Source: Nitrobacteraceae bacterium AZCC 1564
Lineage (GTDB): Bacteria; Pseudomonadota; Alphaproteobacteria; Rhizobiales; Xanthobacteraceae
Length of the DNA stretch: 64,000 bases
Direction of reading: 5' to 3'
Assembly (NCBI GenBank): GCA_036924835.1
Contig: JBAGRR010000001.1
Span: 2,433,001 to 2,497,000, forward strand
Both the position numbers and the translations under genes were made by a program. The notes beneath the pieces are model-generated. The model did no database searches. It saw nothing but the letters and a program-made list of their open reading frames with translations, and was not told the origin of the DNA. Positions 9,608 through 18,192 of the stretch are shown one piece after another. How positions within the stretch are numbered: the first letter of the stretch is position 1; every line of letters starts with the position of its first letter.

Positions 9608-10213
9608 TCAAAACAGAGTTCGCTGCCGCATCGCAGCCGAGAGCGTGCCTTCGTCGAGATAGTCGAGCTCACCACCAACCGGCACACCGTGCGCGAGCCG
9701 CGTGATTCGGACATTAGCATCCTGCAGCAAGTCTGTGATGTAATGCGCCGTGGTCTGCCCATCGACAGTTGCATTAAGTGCCAGAATGATTTCCGTGACC
9801 TGCGGATCGTGCGCACGCGCCACCAGCGCGTCGATGGTCAGATCCTGCGGACCGACACCGTCGAGCGGCGACAATGTCGCACCCAGCACGTGGTAGCGGC
9901 CGTTTGTGGCATTGGCGCGTTCCAACGCCCACAAATCCGAAACGTCTGCCACCACGACAATGATGGATGGATCGCGTCGCGGATCGGTACAGACGGTGCA
10001 TGGGTTATTCGTATCGATGTTGCCGCAGGTCTTGCAGACCTGAATCTTGTCAATCGCAACCTGCAACGCAGCCGAGAGCGGCGTCATCAAGGCTTCGCGT
10101 TTCTTGATCAGATGCAGTGCCGCGCGCCGCGCCGAGCGCGGACCCAACCCCGGCAACCGTGCAAGTAATTGTATCAGCCGTTCGATCTCAGGACCGGCAA
10201 CCGAAGTAGCCAT
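9608..10213 (-). CDS. recR: Recombination mediator protein RecR
   Basis: 201 residues. It acts with RecF and RecO to load RecA on gapped DNA. A helix-hairpin-helix [10 protein letters not shown] (21-30) is followed by a zinc finger with C60, C63, C72 and C75 ([16 protein letters not shown]) and a Toprim domain ([27 protein letters not shown]). It is the third gene of dnaX-ybaB-recR, a gene order conserved across many bacteria, with 1 bp between ybaB's stop region and this start. Confidence 0.96.
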   Translation of the reverse strand: MATSVAGPEIERLIQLLARLPGLGPRSARRAALHLIKKREALMTPLSAALQVAIDKIQVCKTCGNIDTNNPCTVCTDPRRDPSIIVVVADVSDLWALERANATNGRYHVLGATLSPLDGVGPQDLTIDALVARAHDPQVTEIILALNATVDGQTTAHYITDLLQDANVRITRLAHGVPVGGELDYLDEGTLSAAMRQRTLF

Positions 10214-10214
10214 A

Positions 10215-10535
10215 TTAGCCGAGACCCAGCCCCGGCGGTAGACCGAGTCCGCCAGTCAGCGACTGCATCTTTTCTTGCATCGCCGTCTCTGCCTTGCGAC
10301 GGGCATCACCATGCGCCGTCACCAGCAGATCCTCGAGGATCTCGCGCTCCTCAGCCTTCATCAGCGAAGGGTCAATCTTGATCCCCTTCACTTCCATCTT
10401 CGCCGTCATACGAACACTGACAAGGCCGCCGCCGGACACGCCTTCGACCTCGACGTGATCGAGCTCTTCCTGCATCGCCTTCATCTTCGATTGAAGCTGA
10501 GCGGCCTGCTTCATCATGCCGAGAAAATCAGCCAT
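10215..10535 (-). CDS. YbaB/EbfC nucleoid-associated protein
   Basis: 106 residues. [20 protein letters not shown] and [22 protein letters not shown] are diagnostic of the YbaB/EbfC family, small dimeric DNA-binding proteins with long N- and C-terminal helices around a beta sheet. It lies between dnaX (24 bp) and recR (1 bp), the usual position, and is probably co-transcribed. The glycine- and proline-rich tail ([15 protein letters not shown]) is typical of alphaproteobacterial members. Confidence 0.95.
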   Translation of the reverse strand: MADFLGMMKQAAQLQSKMKAMQEELDHVEVEGVSGGGLVSVRMTAKMEVKGIKIDPSLMKAEEREILEDLLVTAHGDARRKAETAMQEKMQSLTGGLGLPPGLGLG

Positions 10536-10559
10536 GAGTTAGTCCTCTTTGAAATCTAG

Positions 10560-12413
10560 TTAAAGTTCGTCGTCTTCAATCGGCTCGACAGGATCTTCGC
10601 CAGTCGGCTCACTCGCGGGCTCCGGTGCCAGCCTGCGTACATCAACTAATTGTGCGCCGGGGAATTTTGCAAACACTGCCTGCACGCGGGGATCAGCATG
10701 CACCCCGGCGGTGAGCTGTTCCTTGGCCGCCAACGCCTGCGAGCGCAGCGTCGGCTGTCCCTGTTCGTTGGACACGATGATGGTCCAGCGACGGCCAGTC
10801 CAGAATTCGAGCTTGCGCGACAAGTCGTTGATCACGGAGCGCGCGGCACTGCGCTCCAGCGCAACTTCAAGCTGGCCATCCTCCATGCGCACCAGGCGCA
10901 TATCTGCTTCAAGGGCGGATTTGATCTGCAGATCTCGCTTCTCGCCCGCAAGCGCGACCAGTTCAGCGAACGTCGCTATCCGCCGCTGCGGCTGCGCAGG
11001 CGCTGATTCGGCGGGCGCCGGCGCGCTCATCTGCGGACGGTTCAATGCCTCACCACCAGGGCGCGCGCCTGAGGCTACCGCTCGCACGGGCGAGCCATGG
11101 TCCACAACCATCGACACCGTGCCGCGCGGCACGCCATTGCCGCTCCCATTTCCACCGACTACAGGCGATGAACCGCCGCCGGCATCGATCATCTTGATCG
11201 CCTCGTCCGGCGTCGGAAGATCGGCGACGTAAGCGATGCGCACCAGCACCATTTCCGCCGCGGCCTGCGGACGTGTCGCGGCCTGAACTTCCGCAATCCC
11301 CTTCAGCAGCATCTGCCACATCCGGGACAGCACCCGCATGGAAAGCTTGGCAGCAAAATCGCGCCCGCGGGTTCGCTCGGTTTCACCAAGTGCCAGATTG
11401 TCGGCTGTGGCCGGCACGACTTTTACGCGGGTGACGAAATTCACGAACTCGGCAAGATCGCTCAGCACCACGACCGGATCCGCGCCGGTGTCGTACTGCT
11501 CGCGAAATTCCTTGAACGCAGCAGCGATGTCGCCGCTCGCCAATGACTGAAACAGATCGATCACGCGCGTGCGATCGGCAAGGCCCAGCATCTGCCGGAC
11601 GTCTTCGGCGCGAACAACACCAGCCGCATGTGCGATCGCCTGATCGAGCAGCGATAGCGAGTCACGCACCGAACCTTCCGCTGCCCGCGCGATAAGACCC
11701 AACGCTTCCGGCTCCGCCTTCACCCCTTCTTTGTCGGAGATGTTGGCGAGGTGCGCCATCAGCACGCCTGAATCAACCCGCCGCAAGTCGAAACGTTGGC
11801 AGCGCGACAACACCGTAACCGGCACCTTGCGGATCTCGGTCGTGGCGAAAACGAACTTGGCGTGCTCCGGCGGCTCCTCCAGCGTCTTCAGGAAGGCGTT
11901 GAACGCCTTCTCCGAGAGCATGTGGACCTCGTCGATGATGTAGACTTTGTAGCGGGCACTCGACGGCGCATACCGCACGCCGTCGGTGATCTGACGTACG
12001 TCATCGATACCGGTGTGCGACGCCGCGTCCATTTCAAGGATGTCGATATGCCGGCTTTCCATGATGGCCTGACAGTGGGTCCCCATCGTCGGCATATGGA
12101 TGGTTGGCCCCTTCACTGAACCGTCCGGCAGCTCATAGTTCAGCGCACGGGCCAGGATGCGCGCGGTCGTGGTTTTTCCGACGCCGCGAACGCCGGTGAG
12201 AATCCAGGCCTGCGGAATGCGTCCGGCCTCGAACGAATTCGAGACGGTGCGGACCATGGCCTCCTGGCCGATGAGATCGTCGAATGTCGAGGGGCGATAT
12301 TTGCGTGCCAGAACCCGATAGCCTGTCCCGGCATTTGCGGAACCGGATGCGCCGCCGAGCGCGAAACCCGCCTGATCGGCTTGGGTCACGGCGGAAATGT
12401 CAGCATCGGTCAT
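10560..12413 (-). CDS. dnaX: DNA polymerase III subunit tau/gamma
   Basis: 617 residues from the start chosen at 12413 (MTDADIS); an ATG at 12491 would add 26 arginine-rich residues towards ffs. It is the clamp-loader ATPase of the replisome. Walker A is GVRGVGKTT (about 74-82), Walker B YIIDEVHMLS, sensor I FATTEIRKVP, and the lid domain follows. The zinc-binding loop that normally has four cysteines between Walker A and ILEMDAASH has only one visible cysteine (GTHCQAI, C114). A proline/glycine-rich linker (about 430-500) precedes the tau C-terminal domain (KRDLQIKSALEADMRLV). Whether a short gamma form is made is not evident. Confidence 0.95.
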   Translation of the reverse strand: MTDADISAVTQADQAGFALGGASGSANAGTGYRVLARKYRPSTFDDLIGQEAMVRTVSNSFEAGRIPQAWILTGVRGVGKTTTARILARALNYELPDGSVKGPTIHMPTMGTHCQAIMESRHIDILEMDAASHTGIDDVRQITDGVRYAPSSARYKVYIIDEVHMLSEKAFNAFLKTLEEPPEHAKFVFATTEIRKVPVTVLSRCQRFDLRRVDSGVLMAHLANISDKEGVKAEPEALGLIARAAEGSVRDSLSLLDQAIAHAAGVVRAEDVRQMLGLADRTRVIDLFQSLASGDIAAAFKEFREQYDTGADPVVVLSDLAEFVNFVTRVKVVPATADNLALGETERTRGRDFAAKLSMRVLSRMWQMLLKGIAEVQAATRPQAAAEMVLVRIAYVADLPTPDEAIKMIDAGGGSSPVVGGNGSGNGVPRGTVSMVVDHGSPVRAVASGARPGGEALNRPQMSAPAPAESAPAQPQRRIATFAELVALAGEKRDLQIKSALEADMRLVRMEDGQLEVALERSAARSVINDLSRKLEFWTGRRWTIIVSNEQGQPTLRSQALAAKEQLTAGVHADPRVQAVFAKFPGAQLVDVRRLAPEPASEPTGEDPVEPIEDDEL

Positions 12414-12527
12414 TGATCGATCCGCGATTGTCTCATCAAAGGGCGTCTTGCGGAAAGTCCGGCGCCCGGCATCCTGGCGCGCTTCGCGCACACATTGCAG
12501 CGATCCGAGCCCGCCGGATAGAAGAGG

Positions 12528-12624
12528 TAGGAGACTGACGAGCGACCCGATCCGGACCTCGTTAGGGCTGCTTCCTTCCGGACCTGACCCGGTTGGCGAG
12601 TGGCTCGTCCACCGCCAATCTCCC
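12528..12624 (-). ncRNA. ffs: Signal recognition particle RNA (4.5S, small type)
   Basis: Read on the minus strand, GGTCAGGTCCGGAAGGAAGC is the invariant SRP RNA apical loop that binds Ffh. It is enclosed by a long stem in which GGACGAGCC (near 12609-12602) pairs with GGCTCGTC on the far side (12544-12537) and GGGAGA at the 5' end pairs with TCTCC near 12530. The predicted length of about 97 nt fits the small bacterial class. The position just upstream of dnaX is common in alphaproteobacteria. Ends are estimated from the stem and from a good promoter at 12630-12659. Confidence 0.95.
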
Positions 12625-12629
12625 GGTCC

Positions 12630-12659
12630 CTATTTGGGGCCAACGGCGGCGGAAAGCAA
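12630..12659 (-). promoter_or_regulatory. Probable sigma-70-type promoter of ffs
   Basis: On the minus strand TTGCTT (12659-12654) and AAATAG (12635-12630) are separated by 18 bp, and the predicted SRP RNA 5' end lies about 6 nt further. The first palindromic unit of locus R1 starts at 12662, only 2 bp upstream of the -35 element. Confidence 0.5.
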
Positions 12660-12661
12660 GC

Positions 12662-12821
12662 CTAGTGTCCCGTCTCCGAATAACCGACCGATTTGGGGCG
12701 CACTCGCACGGTTATTCGGAGGACACGAGCAGAATCAAAATGCTAGTGTGGCTTTTGTCTCGCAATTGCCGATAAGAGACCAGCAGCAAGAGACGTCGGC
12801 AATTGCGAGACGCCACACTAG
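12662..12821. repeat. CTAG double-hairpin element, locus R1 unit 1
   Basis: Hairpin 1 (12662-12729) pairs CTAGTGTCC and CTCCGAATAACCG with CGGTTATTCGGA and GGACACGAG. A 13-nt spacer (12730-12742) leads to hairpin 2 (12743-12821), CTAGTGTGG and GTCTCGCAATTGCCGA with TCGGCAATTGCGAGAC and CCACACTAG. Total length is 160 bp. The arm sequences are the most divergent of the ten loci, yet pairing is nearly perfect. The gap from here to the HIT gene (12625-13096) holds only the ffs promoter, the two R1 units and about 80 bp (12822-12904) in which I see nothing. Confidence 0.85.
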
Positions 12822-12904
12822 GATTGCGCGACTAAAACGCCCCCGATCAACAATTTGCGCGAATTTTGACCGTGAAAGCGGTAACAACAGACGCCGAATA
12901 CGCG

Positions 12905-13065
12905 CTAGTGTCCTGAATCCAAAGTTTCGCCTGATCGTGCAGCGCCTCCGTAGAGAACTTTGGATTCGAGAGGACACTAGCAATTTATGATTTTAGTGCG
13001 GTTTAAGTTCAGAAGTTCGCTGGAAGGACTCGCCGGAAAAGCGAACTTCTGAACCACCACGCTAA
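12905..13065. repeat. CTAG double-hairpin element, locus R1 unit 2
   Basis: Hairpin 1 (12905-12980) has arms CTAGTGTCC / GAATCCAAAGTTTCGC and GAGAACTTTGGATTC / GGACACTAG. The spacer CAATTTATGATT (12981-12992) is followed by hairpin 2 (12993-13065) with arms around TTCAGAAGTTCGC and GCGAACTTCTGAA. Length is 161 bp. It ends 32 bp before the HIT-protein start and so forms most of its leader. Confidence 0.88.
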
Positions 13066-13096
13066 GTTGAATTTATTGAAACGATACGGAATTCTG

Positions 13097-13522
13097 ATGG
13101 CTGCCGACGTCCCCGCCTGGTCACTCAACCCCCAGCTTGAGAAAGACACGATCAATATCGGTGACCTGCCGCTGTGCCGCGTACTCGTGATCAAGGATGC
13201 AAATTATCCGTGGCTGCTGCTGGTTCCACGCCGGGCAAACACCATCGAAATTATCGACCTCAGCGAAGTCGAACAGGCGCAGTTGATGACCGAAATCAAC
13301 CGCGTCGCCCGTGCGCTCAAGGACATTACCAAGCCCGATAAGCTGAACATTGCCGCGTTAGGAAATGTCGTCCCACAATTGCACGTTCATATCATCGCCC
13401 GCCGCTCCAGCGACGCCGCCTGGCCTCGGCCGGTTTGGGGTGTCGTCCCGCCGCTTGCCCACGACCCACAGGAAGTAGAAGCCTTCGTCAGCGCCCTGCG
13501 CCGCAAGATCTGGTTGACCTGA
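13097..13522 (+). CDS. HIT-family hydrolase
   Basis: 141 residues from the ATG at 13097 (MAADVPAWSL); a GTG/ATG-type extension to 13067 would run towards the repeat. The histidine-triad motif is QLHVHII, close to the family pattern H-x-H-x-H (the first position is Q, giving QxHxHxx, seen in some bacterial members). Such proteins hydrolyse nucleotide conjugates, for example diadenosine polyphosphates. LVPRRANTIEIIDLSEVEQ is the typical N-terminal segment. It is flanked on both sides by palindromic elements, with nudC next on the same strand. Confidence 0.85.
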   Translation: MAADVPAWSLNPQLEKDTINIGDLPLCRVLVIKDANYPWLLLVPRRANTIEIIDLSEVEQAQLMTEINRVARALKDITKPDKLNIAALGNVVPQLHVHIIARRSSDAAWPRPVWGVVPPLAHDPQEVEAFVSALRRKIWLT

Positions 13523-13524
13523 CC

Positions 13525-13692
13525 CTAATGTCCCGATTCCGAAGTTCGCCCAGGCGCGCGGCTTATTCGGACGCGAACTTCGGAATCAAAGGGACATTAG
13601 CAAGCCTTATGATTCGAGTGTGGTTTAGGTTCAGAAGTTCGCCTGAAGCACGCGCCGGCAAAATGATGCGAACTTCTGAACCACCACACTAG
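13525..13692. repeat. CTAG double-hairpin element, locus R2
   Basis: Hairpin 1 (13525-13600): CTAATGTCC and GATTCCGAAGTTCGC with GCGAACTTCGGAATC and GGGACATTAG. Note that the second base pair from the end has changed on both sides (CTAATG...CATTAG). Spacer CAAGCCTTATGATT (13601-13614). Hairpin 2 (13615-13692): GTGTGG, GGTTCAGAAGTTCGC with GCGAACTTCTGAACC, CCACACTAG. Total 168 bp. It begins 2 bp after the HIT stop and ends 14 bp before the nudC start. Confidence 0.9.
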
Positions 13693-13706
13693 AGCTCAAA
13701 AAAAAC

Positions 13707-14645
13707 ATGACAACAAACGTCTCCTTTCCGCTCGGGCAGCCGGGCTTCGTGTCCCATCCGATCGATCGCGCCGCTCATCTGCGCGGCGATGATGAAAAGC
13801 TCTACGCGCTGGAGACTCATCGCGATGCGCGAGCTTATGTGATCCATCGCGATTCGCTGCTGATGACGCAGGGCGCTGACGGACCGCGCGCGCTGCTGAC
13901 TCTCGATGAAGCCCGCAAATTCGGCGCCAATCCCGGCACGATCTTTCTCGGCCTGAAAGACGGCGCGGCGATCTTCGGCATGGGCATCAGTGCGGCCGCT
14001 GCCGAGGCATTGTTGGGGCGCGACGACGTCGGCGTGGAGAATCTTCGCGCGGTTGCGGCAAGCGGCGCAGTGGCAGCACACGAATTGTCCACGATCGCGA
14101 TGGCAAAGTCCCTTGTCGGCTGGCACCAGCGCCACGGCTTCTGCGCCAATTGCGGCACCCGCACGTCAATGACCCAGGGCGGATGGAAACGTGATTGTCC
14201 GAGCTGCAAGGCTGAGCACTTTCCGCGCACGGACCCTGTTGTCATCATGCTGGTGACATCGGGTGACAACTGCCTGCTGGGGCGTCAATCGCAATTCCCG
14301 CCATCCATGTGGTCTTGCCTCGCAGGTTTCGTCGAAGCCGCGGAAACCATCGAGGACGCGGTTCGCCGCGAAATCCTGGAGGAATCCAACATCCAGTGCA
14401 CAGATGTTCGCTACTACATGACGCAGCCGTGGCCCTATCCGTCATCACTGATGATCGGATGCACCGCGCGCGCCACAACGACCGACATTATTGTTGACAA
14501 AACCGAGCTGGAGGACTGCCGCTGGTTCAGCCGCAATGAGGCTGTTGCGATGCTCAAAAGAGAGCATCCGCAGGGACTGACCGGGCCGCACCCGGTCGCA
14601 ATCGCGCATCATCTGCTGGCTAACTGGATTGCACAGACGACTTGA
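13707..14645 (+). CDS. nudC: NAD(+) diphosphatase / NADH pyrophosphatase (RNA deNADding)
   Basis: 312 residues. It hydrolyses NADH to NMNH and AMP and in E. coli removes NAD caps from RNA. The zinc ribbon is C146, C149, C164, C167. The Nudix box spans GFVEAAETIEDAVRREILEE (207-226); the position after EES that is usually glycine is asparagine here (EESNI). The NudC-specific TQPWPYPSSLM follows at 239-249. The N-terminal domain is variable as in other members. Its ATG comes after an A-rich run (AAAAAAAACATG) directly downstream of a palindromic element, and no strong Shine-Dalgarno is visible. Confidence 0.93.
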   Translation: MTTNVSFPLGQPGFVSHPIDRAAHLRGDDEKLYALETHRDARAYVIHRDSLLMTQGADGPRALLTLDEARKFGANPGTIFLGLKDGAAIFGMGISAAAAEALLGRDDVGVENLRAVAASGAVAAHELSTIAMAKSLVGWHQRHGFCANCGTRTSMTQGGWKRDCPSCKAEHFPRTDPVVIMLVTSGDNCLLGRQSQFPPSMWSCLAGFVEAAETIEDAVRREILEESNIQCTDVRYYMTQPWPYPSSLMIGCTARATTTDIIVDKTELEDCRWFSRNEAVAMLKREHPQGLTGPHPVAIAHHLLANWIAQTT

Positions 14646-14773
14646 TCTTCCGCGGCTCCTCAGTGGGAGGAACCACGTCCTGCTTCGTTGATTGTTCCGG
14701 CGTTATACAAACATCGCGCCGGAAATTGCTGCACAGCCGTTTGGCGAGCGCACAAGGCGCAAGGATATCGCTT

Positions 14774-15724
14774 ATGGAATCGCAGCGCGCACAGAATAAG
14801 CCATTGCGAGTTCTGTGCATCGGCATGCCGGTGCGCGATCTGATTTTCCGTGTCGACGATCTGCCGGCACGCGGCATGAAAAAGCGCGCGACACATTTCA
14901 GCGAATTGACCGGCGGCAACGCCCTCAATGCAGCCGTTGCGATCTCGCGGCTTGGAGGCCGCGTGCGGATGTCGGGCCCGATGGGCCATGCCGGAGAAAA
15001 AGCCACCGCGCACGTGTTCGACGACATGAAGCGCGAAGGCATCGAAAATGCGCTGGTCCATATGCCAGGCCTCGTCACGCCGATCTCCAGCATCATGATC
15101 GACCCAAGCGGCGAGCGCACCATCGTGACGTATCGCGATCCCGAACTGTGGAAGGTGACGCTGCCGGACGCCGACCTGCTGCTGAAGAACTGCGACGCCG
15201 TCCTGACCGAGAATCGTTGTGCGCAATTCGTTACCGATCTCTGCGTCGAGGCCCGCAGCCGCGGCATTCCGGTGATCCTGGACGCCGACCGTGTTATGTC
15301 GCTGCGGGAAGGTCTACTGGTCGCGTCCAGCCACATCATCTTCTCGGCGGAAGCGTTGCACGCAACGGCCGGAATCACTGACGATACCGAAGCATTGCGC
15401 AAGATTGCAGACCTGACGCCTGGCTTTCTGGCGGTGACCAGCGGCGCGCAAGGCCTCCTGTGGCTCGACGACGAGCGGCAACCGCATCGCATGCCGTCGT
15501 TTCCAGTTCACACCGTCGACACGCTGGGCGCGGGCGACGTGTTCCACGGCGCCTTCGCGCTTGCCATTGCCGAAGGGCAGCCGGTCCAGGATGCCATGCG
15601 GTTCGCATCGGCTGCCGCCGCCCTGAAGTGCACCCGTCACGGCGGCGCCTTCGCCTCCCCGCAACGCGCTGAAGTTGAAAGACTTTTGGTCGAATCCCCG
15701 GTGCTGAAACAGGCCGGAGAATAG
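14774..15724 (+). CDS. PfkB-family carbohydrate kinase
   Basis: 316 residues. The N-terminal VLCIGMPVRDLIFRVDDLPARG and GGNALNAAVAISRLGG form the PfkB sugar-binding region, and the C-terminal signature DTLGAGDVFHGAFALAIAEG holds the catalytic aspartate and the anion hole. Substrate cannot be assigned; ribokinase-like or ketohexokinase-like sugars are possible. The start at 14774 gives the usual N-terminus; an ATG at 14642 would overlap nudC and add 44 unrelated residues. It may be transcribed with nudC. Confidence 0.85.
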   Translation: MESQRAQNKPLRVLCIGMPVRDLIFRVDDLPARGMKKRATHFSELTGGNALNAAVAISRLGGRVRMSGPMGHAGEKATAHVFDDMKREGIENALVHMPGLVTPISSIMIDPSGERTIVTYRDPELWKVTLPDADLLLKNCDAVLTENRCAQFVTDLCVEARSRGIPVILDADRVMSLREGLLVASSHIIFSAEALHATAGITDDTEALRKIADLTPGFLAVTSGAQGLLWLDDERQPHRMPSFPVHTVDTLGAGDVFHGAFALAIAEGQPVQDAMRFASAAAALKCTRHGGAFASPQRAEVERLLVESPVLKQAGE

Positions 15725-15811
15725 CTCTAAGAACGCGGCAGAGCGCTTGCGTGAGAAGATTTTTCTATATATTACGGCTTAAAGCTGCAATTATGGAAGA
15801 AAGTTCTTTTC

Positions 15812-16324
15812 ATGACCGACCTCGCCGCCCCGACCGCTGCCGAGACCAGCCGGCGCCTCGACGCCATTGACCGCAAGATACTCACCGTACTGCAGGACGA
15901 TGCGTCCCTGTCGGTCGCAGAAATCGGTGACCGCGTCGGCCTGTCGTCCACCCCCTGCTGGAAGCGCATCCAGCGCATGGAAGCGGAAGGCATCATCCTT
16001 CGCCGCGTCGCCTTGGTCGATCAGAACAAGATCGGCCTTGGGATCACAGTGTTCGTGTCAGTGGAGAGCGGCGATCACTCCGACGCCTGGCTGAAGAAAT
16101 TTGCCGATGCGGTCAGCGCGATGCCGGAGGTGATGGAATTCTATCGCATGGCCGGCGATGTCGACTACATGCTGCGGGTCGTCGTGGCGGACATGCCGAG
16201 CTACGACGTGTTCTACAAAAAGCTGATCAGCGCCGTCTCACTCAAGAACGTGACCTCGCGCTTCGCGATGGAAAAGATCAAGTCCGTCACCGCGCTGCCC
16301 GTGCCAGCCGCAAGCGCCGCCTGA
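15812..16324 (+). CDS. Lrp/AsnC-family transcriptional regulator
   Basis: 170 residues. The N-terminal winged helix-turn-helix is LDAIDRKILTVLQDDASLSV then IGDRVGLSSTPCWKRIQRME; the C-terminal RAM/AsnC ligand domain contains VMEFYRMAGDVDYMLRVVV. These regulators respond to amino acids and often control amino acid metabolism or transport. No obvious target gene is adjacent on the same strand. An alanine-rich tail ends the protein. The AT-rich upstream stretch TTTTTCTATATATTACGG (about 15761-15776) may contain the promoter. Confidence 0.92.
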   Translation: MTDLAAPTAAETSRRLDAIDRKILTVLQDDASLSVAEIGDRVGLSSTPCWKRIQRMEAEGIILRRVALVDQNKIGLGITVFVSVESGDHSDAWLKKFADAVSAMPEVMEFYRMAGDVDYMLRVVVADMPSYDVFYKKLISAVSLKNVTSRFAMEKIKSVTALPVPAASAA

Positions 16325-16346
16325 GCTCCCCTCGGGTCCTGCAAAC

Positions 16347-16379
16347 AGCCTCGCCTTCGCGATATGGAGAGGCGAGGCT
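16347..16379 (+). terminator. Hairpin after lrp-type gene (no U-tract)
   Basis: AGCCTCGCC (16347-16355) pairs perfectly with GGCGAGGCT (16371-16379), 23 bp after the regulator's stop. It overlaps the first bases of palindromic locus R3 and has no following T run, so a role in 3'-end stability or factor-dependent termination is as likely as intrinsic termination. Confidence 0.4.
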
Positions 16380-16545
16380 AGTGGTCCGATTCTAACGTTC
16401 GCATCCTGTTTGAGGCACGCACTTCTGCGAACGTTAGAATCAAAGGACCACTAGCACATATTGGTTGCTAGTGGATTTTTGGATTTGACATTCGCTTTGC
16501 GGGGTGCGGCCAGCGGGGTAGCGAATGTCAAATCCACTCCATTAG
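16378..16545. repeat. CTAG double-hairpin element, locus R3
   Basis: Hairpin 1 (16378-16454): CTAGTGGTCC and GATTCTAACGTTCGC with GCGAACGTTAGAATC and GGACCACTAG. Spacer CACATATTGGTTG (16455-16467). Hairpin 2 (16468-16545): CTAGTGGAT and GGATTTGACATTCGC with GCGAATGTCAAATCC and a degenerate end TTAG. Total 168 bp. It fills the convergent gap between the Lrp-type gene and the phosphomannomutase gene, ending 5 bp from the latter's stop. The same subtype pair recurs at locus R9. Confidence 0.9.
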
Positions 16546-16549
16546 AACA

Positions 16550-18049
16550 TCAGATCTTCTGATTGTACTCGCCGACTTCGGGATGGGTACGCAGCACCGA
16601 ATCCATCGCCTCGAACATGTCACGCATCCGCTGTTCGGACACCGGGCTCTCGACTACCACAACAAGCTCAGGCTTGTTTGACGACGCGCGAACGAGTCCC
16701 CAACTACCGTCTTCGCACGTGACACGCACACCGTTGACCGTGACGAGATCGCGGATCGGCTGACCGGCGACCTTGCCGCCCTTGGCCTTCACGTCCTCGA
16801 AATGCTTCACCACCTGATCGACGACGCTGTATTTCACTTCGTCGGCGCAGTGAGGCGACATGGTCGGCGACGACCAGGTCTTGGGCAGCGCGTTCTTGAG
16901 ATCCGACATCTTCTTGCCGGCCGCGCGGTCAAGCATCTCGCAAATGGCAATGGCAGAGACGAGACCATCGTCATAGCCACGTCCGACCGGCGCGTTGAAG
17001 AAGAAGTGCCCTGATTTCTCGAAGCCCGCGAGCGCCTTCAATTCGTTGGTCCGGCGCTTCATGTAGGAATGCCCGGTCTTCCAGTAGCTCGTGTGTGCGC
17101 CCTGCTTCTGAAGAACCGGATCCGTCAGAAAGAGTCCCGTCGATTTCACATCGACCACGAATTGCGCGTTCTTGTGGATCGCCGACATATCGCGCGCCAG
17201 CATCACGCCGACCTTGTCCGCGAAGATTTCCTCACCAGTGTCATCGACGACGCCGCAACGATCACCATCGCCATCGAAACCGAGACCGACATCCGCCTTG
17301 TGTTCAAGAACTGCATCGCGGATCGCGTGCAGCATTTCCAGGTCTTCGGGATTGGGATTGTATTTCGGGAAGGTGTAATCGAGCTCGGTGTCGAGCGGGA
17401 TCACTTCGCAGCCGATCGCTTCCATGACCCTGGGTGCGAAAGCGCCCGCCGTGCCGTTGCCACACGCGACAACCACCTTCAGCTTGCGTTTCAGTTTCGG
17501 CCGGTCAGTGAGATCGGCGATATAACGTGCCGGGAAATTTTCCACGAACTGATACGAGCCCGCGGGCTTCAACTTGAACTCCGCATTCAGCACGATTTCC
17601 TTCAGCCGCGTCATTTCGTCCGGACCGAACGTCAATGGGCGATTTGCGCCCATCTTCACACCGGTCCAGCCGTTGTCGTTATGGGAAGCCGTCACCATCG
17701 CGACACATGGCACGTCCAGTTCGAACTGCGCGAAATAAGCCATGGGCGTCACTGCGAGGCCGATATCGTGCACCTTGCAGCCCGAAGCCAGCAGGCCCGA
17801 GATCAGCGCGTATTTGATAGACGCCGAATAGCCGCGGAAGTCATGTCCAGTCACGATTTCCTGCTTCGCGCCAAGCTCACCAATCAGGGTGCCGAGCCCC
17901 ATGCCCAGCGCCTGAATGCCCATCAGGTTGATTTCCTTACCAAACAGCCAGCGCGCGTCGTACTCGCGGAAACCTGTCGCCTTTACCATCGGCTCGGATT
18001 CGTAGGCGTAGGTATTTGGAAGGAGTTCGGGCTTCGGCTTCGGAAACAT
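16550..18049 (-). CDS. Phosphomannomutase/phosphoglucomutase
   Basis: 499 residues of the alpha-D-phosphohexomutase superfamily, AlgC/ManB type. It interconverts hexose 6- and 1-phosphates, supplying GDP-mannose or UDP-glucose precursors for surface polysaccharides. The phosphoserine loop is TASHNDNGW (S122), the metal loop GFDGDGDRCG (258-267), the sugar-binding loop GFEKSGHFFF, and the C-terminal phosphate loop VRASSNKPELVV. All four domains are complete. It could work with the UDP-glucose dehydrogenase encoded at 21969-23276 in exopolysaccharide supply, though they are not in one operon. Confidence 0.93.
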   Translation of the reverse strand: MFPKPKPELLPNTYAYESEPMVKATGFREYDARWLFGKEINLMGIQALGMGLGTLIGELGAKQEIVTGHDFRGYSASIKYALISGLLASGCKVHDIGLAVTPMAYFAQFELDVPCVAMVTASHNDNGWTGVKMGANRPLTFGPDEMTRLKEIVLNAEFKLKPAGSYQFVENFPARYIADLTDRPKLKRKLKVVVACGNGTAGAFAPRVMEAIGCEVIPLDTELDYTFPKYNPNPEDLEMLHAIRDAVLEHKADVGLGFDGDGDRCGVVDDTGEEIFADKVGVMLARDMSAIHKNAQFVVDVKSTGLFLTDPVLQKQGAHTSYWKTGHSYMKRRTNELKALAGFEKSGHFFFNAPVGRGYDDGLVSAIAICEMLDRAAGKKMSDLKNALPKTWSSPTMSPHCADEVKYSVVDQVVKHFEDVKAKGGKVAGQPIRDLVTVNGVRVTCEDGSWGLVRASSNKPELVVVVESPVSEQRMRDMFEAMDSVLRTHPEVGEYNQKI

Positions 18050-18192
18050 TCAAAGGCCTCGTGAAAAGGAAAATGTTCAATCCAAGCAGCCATAGCGAAT
18101 GCGATGAACTGTGGAAAGGCGGGAGCCGACACTTTGGCGACGAATTGCGGCATATTGGCAGCGTCGCCCCAAGATCGCTCAAGCGAGGAACC

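Noticed and set aside
12662..12821. Palindromes considered as rho-independent terminators
   Set aside because: Arms are very long, no T run follows on either strand, and they occur in divergent as well as convergent and tandem gaps, which terminators would not.
12662..13065. Hairpins considered as tRNA or structured RNA genes
   Set aside because: No cloverleaf, T-loop or CCA features are seen, and copies lie on both orientations relative to neighbours with no consistent promoter.
12905..13065. Classical REP/BIME elements linked to a RAYT transposase
   Set aside because: Unit size, CTAG ends and arm variability differ from REP sequences I know, and no RAYT gene is in the window. A distant relationship cannot be excluded.
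17069..18064. 331-codon plus-strand open frame opposite the phosphomannomutase gene
   Set aside because: The mutase motifs are complete on the minus strand, and the opposing frame is rich in Arg, His and Ile without any domain.
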